This document shows, in pieces, positions 17,808-29,000 of a DNA stretch of 64,000 bases (position 1 is the stretch's first letter; each line of letters starts with the position of its first letter). The notes beneath the pieces were generated by a model, which saw only the letters and a program-made list of their open reading frames with translations, made no database searches and had not been told where the DNA came from. Origin of the DNA: a virus. Both the position numbers and the translations under genes were made by a program. The stretch spans positions 1-64,000 of the IMG/VR virus record IMGVR_UViG_3300042731_000990. One strand, given 5' to 3'.

Positions 17808-20195
17808 ATGAAAAGAAAAGTTAAAATTAATAAGCTACCTAAAGGGTACATGCAAGAAGGAGGATCTGTTAATAAGACCCTTCAACCTGTACCTAGAGAG
17901 GAAGCTAACCTTGAAGCAGAAAAAGGTGAAGTAGCTTTGCTTAAACAAGGTGGTGAACCAATGACATATAACATTGGTGGTAAACGTCACTCTGAAGGTG
18001 GTACACCTCTTAATCTAGAACCAGGCAGTAGAATTTTTTCTGATACTAAGAAGATGAAAATTAAGGATAAGAATATCCTTGCTGAGTTTGGTGCTACTAA
18101 ACCTGCTACTCCTGCTAAGTTAGCTAAGAAGTATAATGTAAATGATTATCAAGCTTCTTTGGCTAATCCGTTTGCTGATGATATTGAAAAGAATACTGCA
18201 CGTATGATGATTGATAAGAATGAAGAAAAGTTAGATAACTTGTTCTTTGTTCAAGAAGCTAAGAAAGGATTTCCACAAGGTGTTCCTGGGCAGCAGATGA
18301 GTCAAGCAGGTATGATGGCTAAGTATGGTGCAGAGTTACCAAAAGCTCAAGAAGGTGCAAGAGCAGGTTCTTCTTTAGCAGAAAGAGAAAAAAAGCTTCA
18401 AGAATTAGAGTATCAAAGAAAAATGGTTTCTTCAAATCCTAATTTGACAGCTGTTGAAAAAGACAAACAAATGACTGAGCTTAATAGAGCAATAGCTATA
18501 GAGGCCCAGTACATTGGTAAAATGAGACAAGAACCTGCAGCACCTCAATCTACTGAAGAGGATCCTGCTACGTCTAGTCCAACTTTTCAATGGACTAAAC
18601 CTAGTCAAAATTTTGGTGATGCTATGTTTGGAGATCCTACTGCTAATTTTCCTCAAACACCAGTCTTACCATTTGATACAACTCCATATCAAGTAACACC
18701 TCCTGCATCTACAGAACCTTCATCTGCTGGTTCAGGAAGTTCTAACACATCTTCTACAAGTTCTAGTAATAGAGATTCTCAAAGTAGAGATCCTAGAATG
18801 TACGGTAGTATAGAAGCTTATGAAGGTAGTCGTGCCAATACACCTACAGGACAATCTAACAGATTTGATTACGGAAATCAATTTTTTGACAGATGGGCTA
18901 CTGTAATTCCTGGCATTACAGAAATGACTAATAAAGAAGCACAGAGAGCCACTTATGAGTATATATTAAAAAACAATCCGGAGCAAGCTGCAGAAATGTG
19001 GAAAGCATTTGGATTAACTAAAGCAGGTTTTGCAGATCCTGAACTGGCTGCTAAATATAAGGATGGTATAATTAGTGGTGATCTTACATTAGAAGATTTA
19101 CAAGCTTTAGAAAAAGCTTATGTAGATGGTTATTTTGGAGCAAGACAAATGTTACCGGAAGAACCTACTCTCATACCTCCTCCTCCAAAGACCCCTCCTA
19201 CAGAGATCCCTCCCACAGAGATTCCTCCTCTCACACCTCCTAGAGTAAGAGATCCTAAACCATTTGAACAGGATCTTAGAAATGAAAGATTGATTGGTAG
19301 AAACAGAATGTCAGAACGTTTACGTTTACCTTGGAGAGGTAGACTAAGAGCACGTACTGCAGATCCTACATACCAATCTGATGTTCAGCAACAGCAGAAT
19401 CTTTTATCTGGTTTAAATACTGCATCAGAAGCTGCATCTACGTTTGGTGCTAATCCTGGTGCTGTAATGTCTAACGTAGCTAGGTTATCAGGTCTTACCG
19501 GTACAGAGTCTAACAAGATTGCAGCTGCTCTACAAAGAGAGAATACGGGTATAGCTAATACATTTGAACAGTTTAATGCTAAAGAACAATCAGCTACTGA
19601 TGTACGTAACATGGCAAATGCTCAAGACCTTTATGACAATACAGTTAAGGCTCAGGAAGTATTTGATGAAAAAATGAGACGTTATAACATTTTAGGTACT
19701 GCTGCTCGTAATGCTACGGATACTAACCTTGCACGTATTAAAGCAATGAATAAGTTAAATCCTTTGTTTACTATTAACACAGGGTTAGGTCCTCAGTTTG
19801 GTGATATTCAGTTTCAACCAGGTGTATCTGCAGCTATGTTTGATCCAAATCAAGCAAGTGCTTCTGAAAGTAGAAAAGAATACTTAAAAGGATTTAGACA
19901 ACAAATCTTAGAAGATCCTTCTTATGGTGATTCAGATAAAAGAATAGATCTTTTGAAGAAGATAGATGAAGAGTTGATGGGTTTAGGAACTAACTCTTCT
20001 GCTAATAATCTTCAGCAACAAGCTGCTCAAATGTATGGAGCAGGAATGCAAGGTGTAGGTTTTGCTATGCCTGGTATGAATCCATTTGCTGTAGGTATTA
20101 ATCCTGGATATGGTAATCCATATATGAATCCTTACGGAATGGGTATGAGATCTCCATATGGATTTAGATATGGAGGAAGATATGATGAGGAATAA
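17808..20195 (+). CDS. Large virion/cargo protein with RHSEGGTPLNL motif
   Basis: 795 residues. The N-terminal 110 residues (LQPVPREEANLEAEKGEVAL, then GGKRHSEGGTPLNLEPGSR, IFSDTKKMKIKDK) match a module I recognise from crAss-like and related Bacteroidota phage virion proteins; its function is unknown. A GAELPKAQEG linker at about 174-183 resembles linkers in the lysin at 11997. A Pro/Thr-rich stretch (about 455-485) separates two mostly helical halves. The C-terminus is Met/Gly/Tyr/Pro-rich (MNPFAVGINPGYGNPYMNPY). Position directly before the giant cargo genes suggests packaging in or ejection from the capsid. No membrane segment or catalytic motif is seen. Confidence 0.6.
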   Translation: MKRKVKINKLPKGYMQEGGSVNKTLQPVPREEANLEAEKGEVALLKQGGEPMTYNIGGKRHSEGGTPLNLEPGSRIFSDTKKMKIKDKNILAEFGATKPATPAKLAKKYNVNDYQASLANPFADDIEKNTARMMIDKNEEKLDNLFFVQEAKKGFPQGVPGQQMSQAGMMAKYGAELPKAQEGARAGSSLAEREKKLQELEYQRKMVSSNPNLTAVEKDKQMTELNRAIAIEAQYIGKMRQEPAAPQSTEEDPATSSPTFQWTKPSQNFGDAMFGDPTANFPQTPVLPFDTTPYQVTPPASTEPSSAGSGSSNTSSTSSSNRDSQSRDPRMYGSIEAYEGSRANTPTGQSNRFDYGNQFFDRWATVIPGITEMTNKEAQRATYEYILKNNPEQAAEMWKAFGLTKAGFADPELAAKYKDGIISGDLTLEDLQALEKAYVDGYFGARQMLPEEPTLIPPPPKTPPTEIPPTEIPPLTPPRVRDPKPFEQDLRNERLIGRNRMSERLRLPWRGRLRARTADPTYQSDVQQQQNLLSGLNTASEAASTFGANPGAVMSNVARLSGLTGTESNKIAAALQRENTGIANTFEQFNAKEQSATDVRNMANAQDLYDNTVKAQEVFDEKMRRYNILGTAARNATDTNLARIKAMNKLNPLFTINTGLGPQFGDIQFQPGVSAAMFDPNQASASESRKEYLKGFRQQILEDPSYGDSDKRIDLLKKIDEELMGLGTNSSANNLQQQAAQMYGAGMQGVGFAMPGMNPFAVGINPGYGNPYMNPYGMGMRSPYGFRYGGRYDEE

Positions 20196-20234
20196 CCTTA
20201 TCATAAACCTTATAAGTTTAAAAAACTTTAAAGA

Positions 20235-20259
20235 TTTTTTAGTATCTTTTTAGTGTAAG
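20235..20259 (+). promoter_or_regulatory. Putative phage promoter element (GTATCTTTTTA type)
   Basis: A run of six T (20235-20240) precedes GTATCTTTTTAGTGTAAG (20242-20259), 29 bases before the ATG at 20271. It closely resembles the element at 46564 (GTATCTTTATAGTGTAG). Function is inferred from recurrence. Confidence 0.45.
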
Positions 20260-20270
20260 ATCAATTACAT

Positions 20271-23027
20271 ATGGCATCATATATTGACAACATAAATGCA
20301 AACGCTGCTGTAGCTGCACCACAAGCCTTTACACCTGATTGGTCGTTTTTAGGTAAAACTCAAACGGCTCTTACAGATATGCAACGTAAAGGCTTTGAAG
20401 ACTTTAGAAGCAAGTACAGCACGTTTTTAAATTCAGAGTTGTCTAGAGAAGATAATATTGCATTACGTGAGCGTTTTAAAAAACAAGCTGATCAAACAAT
20501 CTCTAGAATTACTGGTACAGATCTTACAGATCCAAGAAATGTAGCTTCTGCTAAAGGTATTTTTAAACCATTAGTAGAAAATTCTCTATATACCAAAGAC
20601 ATTATGACTACCAAAGCTCTGCGTCAAGAGTATATGAAGGGTCAAAGTCTTATGAATGCAGCAGACGAAAGAGTTAGAGCTGCTTATAATCCTTACAGTA
20701 TTCAAGAGATTCAGTATGCAATGCAAGATTTTCAAAATATGGATCCTGAAGCTGCTTTATCTTTTAGTGCCCCTCGTTACATTAACAATGTAGATTTAGA
20801 AGGATTGGCTCAAAAGTATTATGATGAAAGAGGTTGGGAAACTGTAATGGAAACCTATGATGGTAGTGGTTTATACAAGATTACTACTAAGAATGGTGAA
20901 ATTATTAGAGAAGATGTAAATAGATACTTACAGTCTAGGTTTGCTAACGATCCTTTAATTCAAGCAAACCTTGCATTAAAATCTAGAGTAGAAAGAAGAA
21001 ATTATGTAGAAGCTAATCTAGATAATTTTGGAGGTGATAGAACTGCTGCAACTGCTGCATACTTACGTACTAGATATGATGAGTTAAGTACAGAAGCTCA
21101 AGAAGTTTTAGCAGAAAGAAATAATTACATCAAGTCTTTATCGTACGCAAAAGAAGAAATAGAAGAGTCTGTTGAAAGAAATGGAGCTCCTGTTTCTGAG
21201 TATCAACAGAATCTATATAATGACCTCATGACTAAGTACGAAGCTGCTGAAGAAGAAGCTAATACTGTTGATGGTGTAAAGCCTTTAAATCTTTCTGAGA
21301 ATCCTACTCAAGCAGAGATACTAGGTGCTATATCTATGATAGATCAATTAGAATTTAATTCTGAAGTTGCTGTAATTGCTAATAGCCTTGCATACAGTAA
21401 AGCTGAAACTAAAATTGATGATAGTCTTAAGAAAGTTCAGCTTACAGCAGATCTGCAAATGCGTAACATGTATGCACGTGTTCAAGCAGAACATGAAAGT
21501 AAAGTAGCTCTTAAGATGCTAGAGTTAGAAATGCAAGGTATGATGCAGGGTGGTATACAAAACACACCTATAAATATTGGAAATAGTAATGCTATACCGG
21601 AAGGTGCAGATGGTGTTGCTTATGTAGAATATAACCAGGGAACTGTTGATAATTATGCTATTCAAAGCAGACAAAATGGAGCTATGGCTATTGCACAATG
21701 GGCTGCTTTAACCGGTACAGTAATTACAGATGCAGAAGGCAATCCTATTGCGGATGAAAACATTGTTGGTTTATCTCAAGATAAATATAATGAGTATTTA
21801 GAAAAGGCTAGAGTAGTTTCTGAAAGTGGTACAAGATTAAAAAATGCAGATGGTACTGTAAACCAAGATGCTTTAGCATTAAATGCAACACTTGCTAACT
21901 ACGATAAATCTAAACTTGTATATGAAGAGGTCTTAAAGTTTGAAACTGAAAATATTTTAAATGCATTAGATTCATATAACCCGGGTGATGATGAGGTTAA
22001 GCAATTTACTTTAGGTATTATTAGAGAAATTGTTAATGACGGCTTTATTACTCCAGATCTTATTAAGGCTGAGTATGAAAAAAGAGTAAATGATCCTACT
22101 TTCATGGATAGAATGAATTCTATTCCTCCATTTGGTAACCCTTTTAATCTTTTGGGTGCTATTGGAGATTATTTCTTTGATGATAGAGAAGATCGTTGGG
22201 AAGAAGTAATGGAAGATAAGGGTGGTGTATACGATATGTATAGTCGTAATGCTAAAGATATTAGTGGTGTTATGATGGGTGTAGATGCTACCGTAGGTGG
22301 TTTATCACGTGTTGGTACTAATCTAGGATATGCTTCAACTAAAGGTGGTCAGGTTAATTCAGTAATCAATATGGCTTTACAAGGAGTTAATCAGGATATG
22401 GGTACAGTTGTTATAGGAGATATTCCAACAACTTTATCTGAAAATTCTCCTGCTTCTGACAAAGGTTCTGAAATTTTAAGAGCTATCACAACCAGACTAA
22501 ATACATCTACAGGTAAAGGTGCTCCTAGAAACATGAGCGTTAGTATTTATAGAGATCCTTCAACAGGTAAACAATACTTAAATATTATTCCTGATCCGGC
22601 AACTATTAAAGAGCTTACAGGAACTAAAGCAAACAAAGGCGTTGCTTATGGTCAGGGAGAGGACCTGGCATTAAATGGTATTACTGTAAGACTAGAAAAC
22701 GCAGGTGTTTTACCTGAGTCTGTATATTCTATGACTACTAGTAATGTAGAAACATATATGAATCTTAATAAAGGTGCTTATACTGTTGGAGGTGATAATC
22801 CTATGCAAGGAGGTAAGATTGTAATTACCAAGTCTAGTACGGGTTATGATTATAAAGGTTATATTTGGTTGTATAAGCCTGAGTTGAATAAACATATTAA
22901 GCAACCTTTGGACGCAGCTACTATTAAAAAACTTAAAGAAAGTGGTGATTCAGTAGATGCTATAGTTCAAAATTTAGAGCAACAATTACAAACTGTTGCA
23001 ATAAGTAATATTAAAGAGCAAAACTAA
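20271..23027 (+). CDS. Large helical virion cargo protein
   Basis: 918 residues, largely alpha-helical, acidic, with heptad-like stretches (for example SRVERRNYVEANLDNF to AQEVLAERNNYIKSL, and DLQMRNMYARVQAEHESKVA). No Walker, nuclease or protease motif and no convincing transmembrane helix were seen. The N-terminus (about 1-60) is rich in Asn/Ala and resembles capsid-interior proteins. It lies between the smaller virion genes and the RNA polymerase gene with only 5 bases to the latter, so it is probably co-expressed and packaged with it, as the cargo proteins of crAss-like virions are. Function is unknown. Confidence 0.6.
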   Translation: MASYIDNINANAAVAAPQAFTPDWSFLGKTQTALTDMQRKGFEDFRSKYSTFLNSELSREDNIALRERFKKQADQTISRITGTDLTDPRNVASAKGIFKPLVENSLYTKDIMTTKALRQEYMKGQSLMNAADERVRAAYNPYSIQEIQYAMQDFQNMDPEAALSFSAPRYINNVDLEGLAQKYYDERGWETVMETYDGSGLYKITTKNGEIIREDVNRYLQSRFANDPLIQANLALKSRVERRNYVEANLDNFGGDRTAATAAYLRTRYDELSTEAQEVLAERNNYIKSLSYAKEEIEESVERNGAPVSEYQQNLYNDLMTKYEAAEEEANTVDGVKPLNLSENPTQAEILGAISMIDQLEFNSEVAVIANSLAYSKAETKIDDSLKKVQLTADLQMRNMYARVQAEHESKVALKMLELEMQGMMQGGIQNTPINIGNSNAIPEGADGVAYVEYNQGTVDNYAIQSRQNGAMAIAQWAALTGTVITDAEGNPIADENIVGLSQDKYNEYLEKARVVSESGTRLKNADGTVNQDALALNATLANYDKSKLVYEEVLKFETENILNALDSYNPGDDEVKQFTLGIIREIVNDGFITPDLIKAEYEKRVNDPTFMDRMNSIPPFGNPFNLLGAIGDYFFDDREDRWEEVMEDKGGVYDMYSRNAKDISGVMMGVDATVGGLSRVGTNLGYASTKGGQVNSVINMALQGVNQDMGTVVIGDIPTTLSENSPASDKGSEILRAITTRLNTSTGKGAPRNMSVSIYRDPSTGKQYLNIIPDPATIKELTGTKANKGVAYGQGEDLALNGITVRLENAGVLPESVYSMTTSNVETYMNLNKGAYTVGGDNPMQGGKIVITKSSTGYDYKGYIWLYKPELNKHIKQPLDAATIKKLKESGDSVDAIVQNLEQQLQTVAISNIKEQN

Positions 23028-23032
23028 TTGGT

Positions 23033-26000
23033 ATGGATCTTAATCTACCTGGAGGAGTTCAGCAAAACACTGAGCCTGAAAAGACTACACCATCATCTAA
23101 TGATACTTATTCTATTTTTTCTAAAGGTGTTCAGGCAAATTTAGGTACGTACGAAGGTACTGCTTTAGATCCTGCAAAACCTTTGTTTACAGAATATGCT
23201 GATCAACCTTTTGGTTTATATGAAACCAATTACTTTAGATATGCTAACCGTAGTTCATTTGATCGTTTAGGTTTTTCTCCTTTTGTAGATAATGAAGCTA
23301 TATATAATGCAGATGCTTCTTGGTATGGTGAGATAGGTAGAGGTATTAGAGGTGCTGTTGCATTGACTGGTGTTAGTGCTCTAGATACTTTACGTAGTAC
23401 TGGAGATTTGTTAAGAGGAGATTGGGAGAGTTTTATATCTCCAGATACTAGTACAGCTTTAGAATTTTCAGACATCATGTCTAGATATGGATCTACTAAA
23501 GGTGGCGCCACAGGGTTTATTGCAAATAACTTAATTAGTACGGGTTTTGTAACTGGTATGGTCTTGGGTTCTATTCCTGAGTATGCTGCAGAAGCTTTAA
23601 TCACTGCTGAAGCTGGTGGTGTAGGTGCCTTTGCAGGTATTGCTAATACTGGTAGAAAAATATTTAGTGGTTTAAGAACAGCAGACAAAGCACTAGATGC
23701 TGTAAAAGCTGGAAGAAAAGCTTCTACTGTTCTTAATCAAGCCGGTAAATCTCAGAAAGCTGCAGGAGCTTTTGCAAGAGTTTTGAAGCAGCAGGCTGAT
23801 AATATTATCAATGTTGGAGGTAACAAGGTTGTAAACATGCTAAATCCTTTTGGTAATACTACTGACTTTTTAGTAGATATGGCCAGGGCTGCAAAAGCTG
23901 GTGAAGCATTACCTAGTTTAGCTAAAGGTTCTGGTGCAATGCTCAGAGATATGTCATTGTTTAAAGCTGCAATGACTGAAGCTACTCTTGAAGGTGGTTT
24001 TACCTCTAATGAAGTCAGAGATAGAGCTATTGCAGAATTTACAGAAAAGAATGGTAGAAGACCTAATGAAGATGAGTTAGCTCAAATTCAAGATGCAGCT
24101 AACCTAGCAGGTCATAGAAACGTTATGGGTAACCTACCTGTAGTATTACTTACAGATAAGATGGTCTTTGAACCACTTATGAAAATGGGTAGAACTACAA
24201 GTAGAGTATTTGGTTACAATCCCGTAAGTAGCAATCTTGCTAGTAGAGGTATTAGAAACGTTGACGGTACTTTTACAAGTAAGAAAATTTCTGGTGCTAA
24301 CTTTAAAGAAACCATGAAGCTGAGAAGTAAAGCAGCTATCAAAGGTTTACTTAGTCCTAGTGGTTATGTACGTAGAGGTAAAGCTGTTTTAAAGGCAGGT
24401 GCTGGTGAAGGTATCCAAGAGGTGTTCCAAGAAATTTCAGGTGGTGTATTTGAAGAAGAAGGACTAGAAACTGCAAGAACAGGTAGAACTAACTTCTTGT
24501 TTAACTCATATGCTGATAACTATAAGAACTTAGTAGAAGATCCTAGCCAGATGCCTTTCTGGTCTATGAGTGGTTATCTTGGTGATAACGTTATGAAGCA
24601 GTTTTCTGGACAGGGTGTAGAAACATTCTTGTCTGGTTTGTTTATTGGTGGTCTTGTAGGAGGCGGTGGTTCTAAACTTACTAAACTGATGTCTTTGTCT
24701 ACTGCAAAAGGTAGAGCAAATTATCAAGCAGCTAAGGCAGAACAAGATAGCTTAACAGAGGACCTAGTAAACATTCTTAATGAGAATATTAAAGATCCTT
24801 TTGCTTTATTTAATCCTAGAGTAAAGAATCATATTCAAGCTAAAGAACTTCTTAAAGAACAAACTGAAGCATTGCTAGCAGGGGACTTTAAGAAAGCTAA
24901 AGATATTGCAGAAGAGCTTAGATTTAATCATCTTAGCACAGCTCTACAAACCGGTACCTACGATATTTTTAAGAGTAAGTTAGAAGAGATGCGTCAGTTA
25001 GATGATGCTGGTATCTCAGAAGCTACTGGTATTGAGAATGCAAATGAAGCTAGAGAAAGGTTAGAAGAAAGTATATCTTATGCTGAGAGTCTTAAGGAAA
25101 GATATGATCAGGCTAATAAAAAGTTTACCAATCCTTTTAATCCAACAGCATATAATCCTAATACTGAAGAGTACAATAGAAATAAGATTAACTATCTAGC
25201 TTTTGAAGATGCTCGTAGAGATTATATTTTCTTAGCAGAGTCTGCTGATAAGACTCAAGAGAGAATGCAGAACCTAAGATCTGAAATGGGTGCTTCAGGT
25301 ATTACTTCTAACTGGTCTGCAGCTGATGTAGATTCTTTAACTAGTGTTGCTAATCTTAATAGAGAGATTGGTTTACTAGAAGAAGAAATTCTTGTAGGTA
25401 AAGGAGCTCAAACAGAAGAAGAGAAAAAGTTACTTAATGAAAAGAAAGCTAAGTTAAAATCATTAAAGAGCTACAAGTCTGAGTTAGACAAGTACATTAA
25501 CCTGGTTACTAAATTAGAAACAGACAGTTCTCCAGCTGCTGATGCAAGAAGAGAGAAAGCATATGAAGCTTTGAAAGCTAAGTTTAGTAATTACGTTAAT
25601 ACTATTAATGAAGCTTCAGAGAATCCGCAAGAGATTAGTCAAGAAACTTTAGATAATGTTTTTGATTCTATTGTGGATCATCATCTCCTAGAAAAAGATT
25701 ATGCTATTGCATCTAGATCTTTAAACATTTTAAATAATCCTGCAGCTCTTACAGAGTTGGCTTTGAGAAAAGCAGCTATTGCAGAAGATGTTTTTGTTAA
25801 TAGAAGAAAGCATATTAGAAAGTCTGTTAAGACCTTTAAAGAAAAACTAGGTTCTAATCTAGACATTCTTAATAGACTAAAAGGATTGGGTGTTGTTATA
25901 CCTCACGATCAGCTAGAAGCATTTATTGAAAAAGGTGAAATGCCTACAGAGCTTTTCTCTTTGTATAATGGTGGTGAGATTAACCTTACAAAAGGTAAGG

Positions 26001-29000
26001 GTAAACAAGCTATGCAACTCATTACGGAGTATGCAGAAGCTCAGCAAGAAAGATATGCAGAAAAGCAGAAAGAGGCAGAAGCTGAGGCTGCAGAACAGAA
26101 GGCTAAAGAAGAAGCTGCTAAGAAAAACAATGCTACTCCTGAACAACAAGAGAACAACCGTACTGAAAGTGCTAAAGAAGATCTCAAGAAAGAAGATAAA
26201 TCTTTAACAGTTGTTCAAGCATTTGCACAATTAGCTCAACAAAATAAAGGTATTGCTGTATTACTAGCCAATAGAATGGCTTATAATGAAACCCAGCAAA
26301 CACAGGAAGAGTTTTTAAACACCCCTGACGGTGCTAAGATTGTTGCTATTATTCAATCTGTTGTAGAAGCATATGATGTTTCTCAGTCTACTCAACCTAT
26401 TCATATATGGTTAAGAGGTAATGGAGCTGCTCAAAGTATTATTATAGCAGATGCTATTGCTAAGTACTACCCTAATGCAGAAACTTCTGATATTATTGCT
26501 CAGTTGGCAGGGTCTGTAGAAAGACGTGGTGATATTGCTAAAGCTGTAGAAGATATTGAAAACAGCTCTGATGTAATTACTTCTGTTACCAAAGTCTATG
26601 AAGATGCTACTAATGGTTATTATGTAATTGAGATTAAGTCTAACATTGCTGGTCAGAAAAATACAGAATACTCTATTGTAGATGCTTCTGGTGCTCCTAT
26701 TCAATCATTAATGGAGCCGTTAGTAGGAACAGAAGTTACTACTAGTAAAGAAGAAATTATTAATTACTTAAAAGGTTTAGGATCTACAGAGACTGCAACA
26801 ACAGAAACCCCTAAAGGTAAGAAGCCTTTTGTATTTGATGGTAGAACATTATATGAAGGTCAGACACTTTACATTGGTAACCGTAAAGTAACCGTTGATA
26901 GAAATCAAACTGTTGATGAAAACGGTATTGTACAACGTCTTAGAGTAAGAGATAAAAACGGTATTGTTTTAAGAGATGCTATTACAAGCATGTCTGATGT
27001 ACGTGTAGAAGCTCCTGCTAAGATTAGTAACAAAGCTCAAAGGCTTGGTAAATTTACTTTTGGAAGTACTGCTCAAAATAGAAAGCTGTCTGATAAAGAA
27101 TTAACTGAGCTTACTGAAGCAAGAATGCAGATGACTGAAGAAGAGTTCATGCAGTCTTTATCAGTAGAGGTTACTTACAATGCTCAGTATGTACCAGTTT
27201 CTCAAGCCGGTGCTCATACAAACGCTAAGTTTAATGATAAGAATGAGGAGAATCCTCGTATTAAACTTAATGCTGATAGTAGTACAAGAGAACGTGCTGA
27301 GATACAGCTTGTGTTTAAGAATCCAATGACGGGTTCTTCTATTGTTTTGTCTTACTTAAACGATCCTCTTCAATATGCATTCTTAGATAAGTCTGGTAAT
27401 TATGTACCAAACTTTAACGAAGGACTTGCTACAGATTCAGAATTATTCTTTGGAGCTGAAAAGGAAATTGTAGATAGATATAAAAGACATTTGTCTTTAG
27501 TTAACTACTTAGTAGCTGAAGCTCAAAAAGGTAATACAACTTTCTCATTAGACTCTTTAGAAGGTTATGGGTTTAGACTAGGAAACTTTAGTTACAACTT
27601 TGCAACTAAACTTAATGAGCCTAAAGCAGCTTGGGAAGAGGTGGCTTCTAAATTGGGATATTCTCCTACTGACAAGGTTGTCATCTTAGATAGAAAGTTT
27701 ATTAGCGGTACAGCTATTACTGAAGAAAACTTTACTGTTGTTAACGGTGAATTTGAAAAAGGTGAAGCTAAACAGTATAGAGAGGCTTTAAAATCTAACC
27801 CATATGTACTAAATGGTTTAGGTAGATATGTAGCAATTAAACTAGTACCTGGTGCTAAACCGGTTGTTATTGAATTAAGTCCTAAGAATCTTACAGAAGA
27901 AAGGCTAGACACTCTGGTTAATCAGTTAGGTACAAAGATAGAAGACATCCGTGCTAAGCTCGCAGAAGGTAAAGATGTTACTAAAGAGGTTATTGAATTT
28001 AATGATTCTTTTAATAACCAGTTTTATGTGGGTTATACTATATCAGCTGGTTCTAGAGCTCAAAACTTTAATGTAGCTCTTGAAGTTAGGATGAATGGTA
28101 CTCTTAGAGTAAACATATCACCTAACAATATAGGAAGAACTCAGATTGCAGGATTTGATTTCAATTTGAATGCTGCTCCTAAATCATTTGCTGAGTTGTT
28201 GTCAGCTGTTAATACAGCTATAGAAGCTAATAATAATCAAATTAGAAAGCCTCAAAGAGCTGCTCTTTTAAAACCGTTTGATGCTTCTATGTTCTTTGAA
28301 AATATTAACAAAGACTTAGATGCTTCAGATCTTTCTAACTTTAAAACAAACGTAACCGCTTCTCCTTTAAAGGCCCCTTCAGTAATTATTACTCAAGCTA
28401 GTTTAGAAAATTTAGGAGGTATTGAAGGAGTTTCATTAGAAGAGGTTCCAGGCTCTAAAGTAGAATCAGAACCTGTTAATGATCAGTTAGAAGCTTTAGG
28501 TAGTGCTTCTTCACAAGCAAGTATAGAGGCAGAAGCAGAAGGTGAAGTAGAAGCTGAAGTAGAAGTTTCAGGTATAGATCAGCAGATCAACGAGGTTAAA
28601 AAGAAAATAAAGGAAAGAAGAAAAGGTCTTAAGCCTAGTCAGGTTGCTAAGGATGAACAGTTGAAAAAACTACATCAGCAACTAAAAGATCTTAGAGATA
28701 AAAAGAATACTGCTAATAAGGTAGGTAATGACTTTACTTTTGAGAATGAGCAGCAGCTTGAAGATTTCTTAGGTTGGGTACGTGCTGTACTTCCAGATTT
28801 TATTACAGTAGAATCTGTAGATATCATTCGTGATAGAATGGTAAAAGAAGGTATGACTGTTGGTAGGTTCTTTACACAGATCAGACCAGGTGCTAAAGGT
28901 ATTTCTGAACTAGAAGGTGTGATAGAAATCACGAAAGATTCTCCTTTTAAATACCATGAAGCATTCCATGCTGTATTTAGAATGCTACTATCTGATCAAG

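Noticed and set aside
23230-23688. 152-codon open frame on the minus strand
   Set aside because: It is antisense to the RNA polymerase gene, which has continuous coding sequence and recognisable motifs. The frame is a by-product of AT-rich codon bias.
25926-26207. 93-codon plus-strand frame inside the giant gene
   Set aside because: It lies in another frame over the Lys/Glu-rich coiled coil, where low-complexity codons keep alternative frames open.
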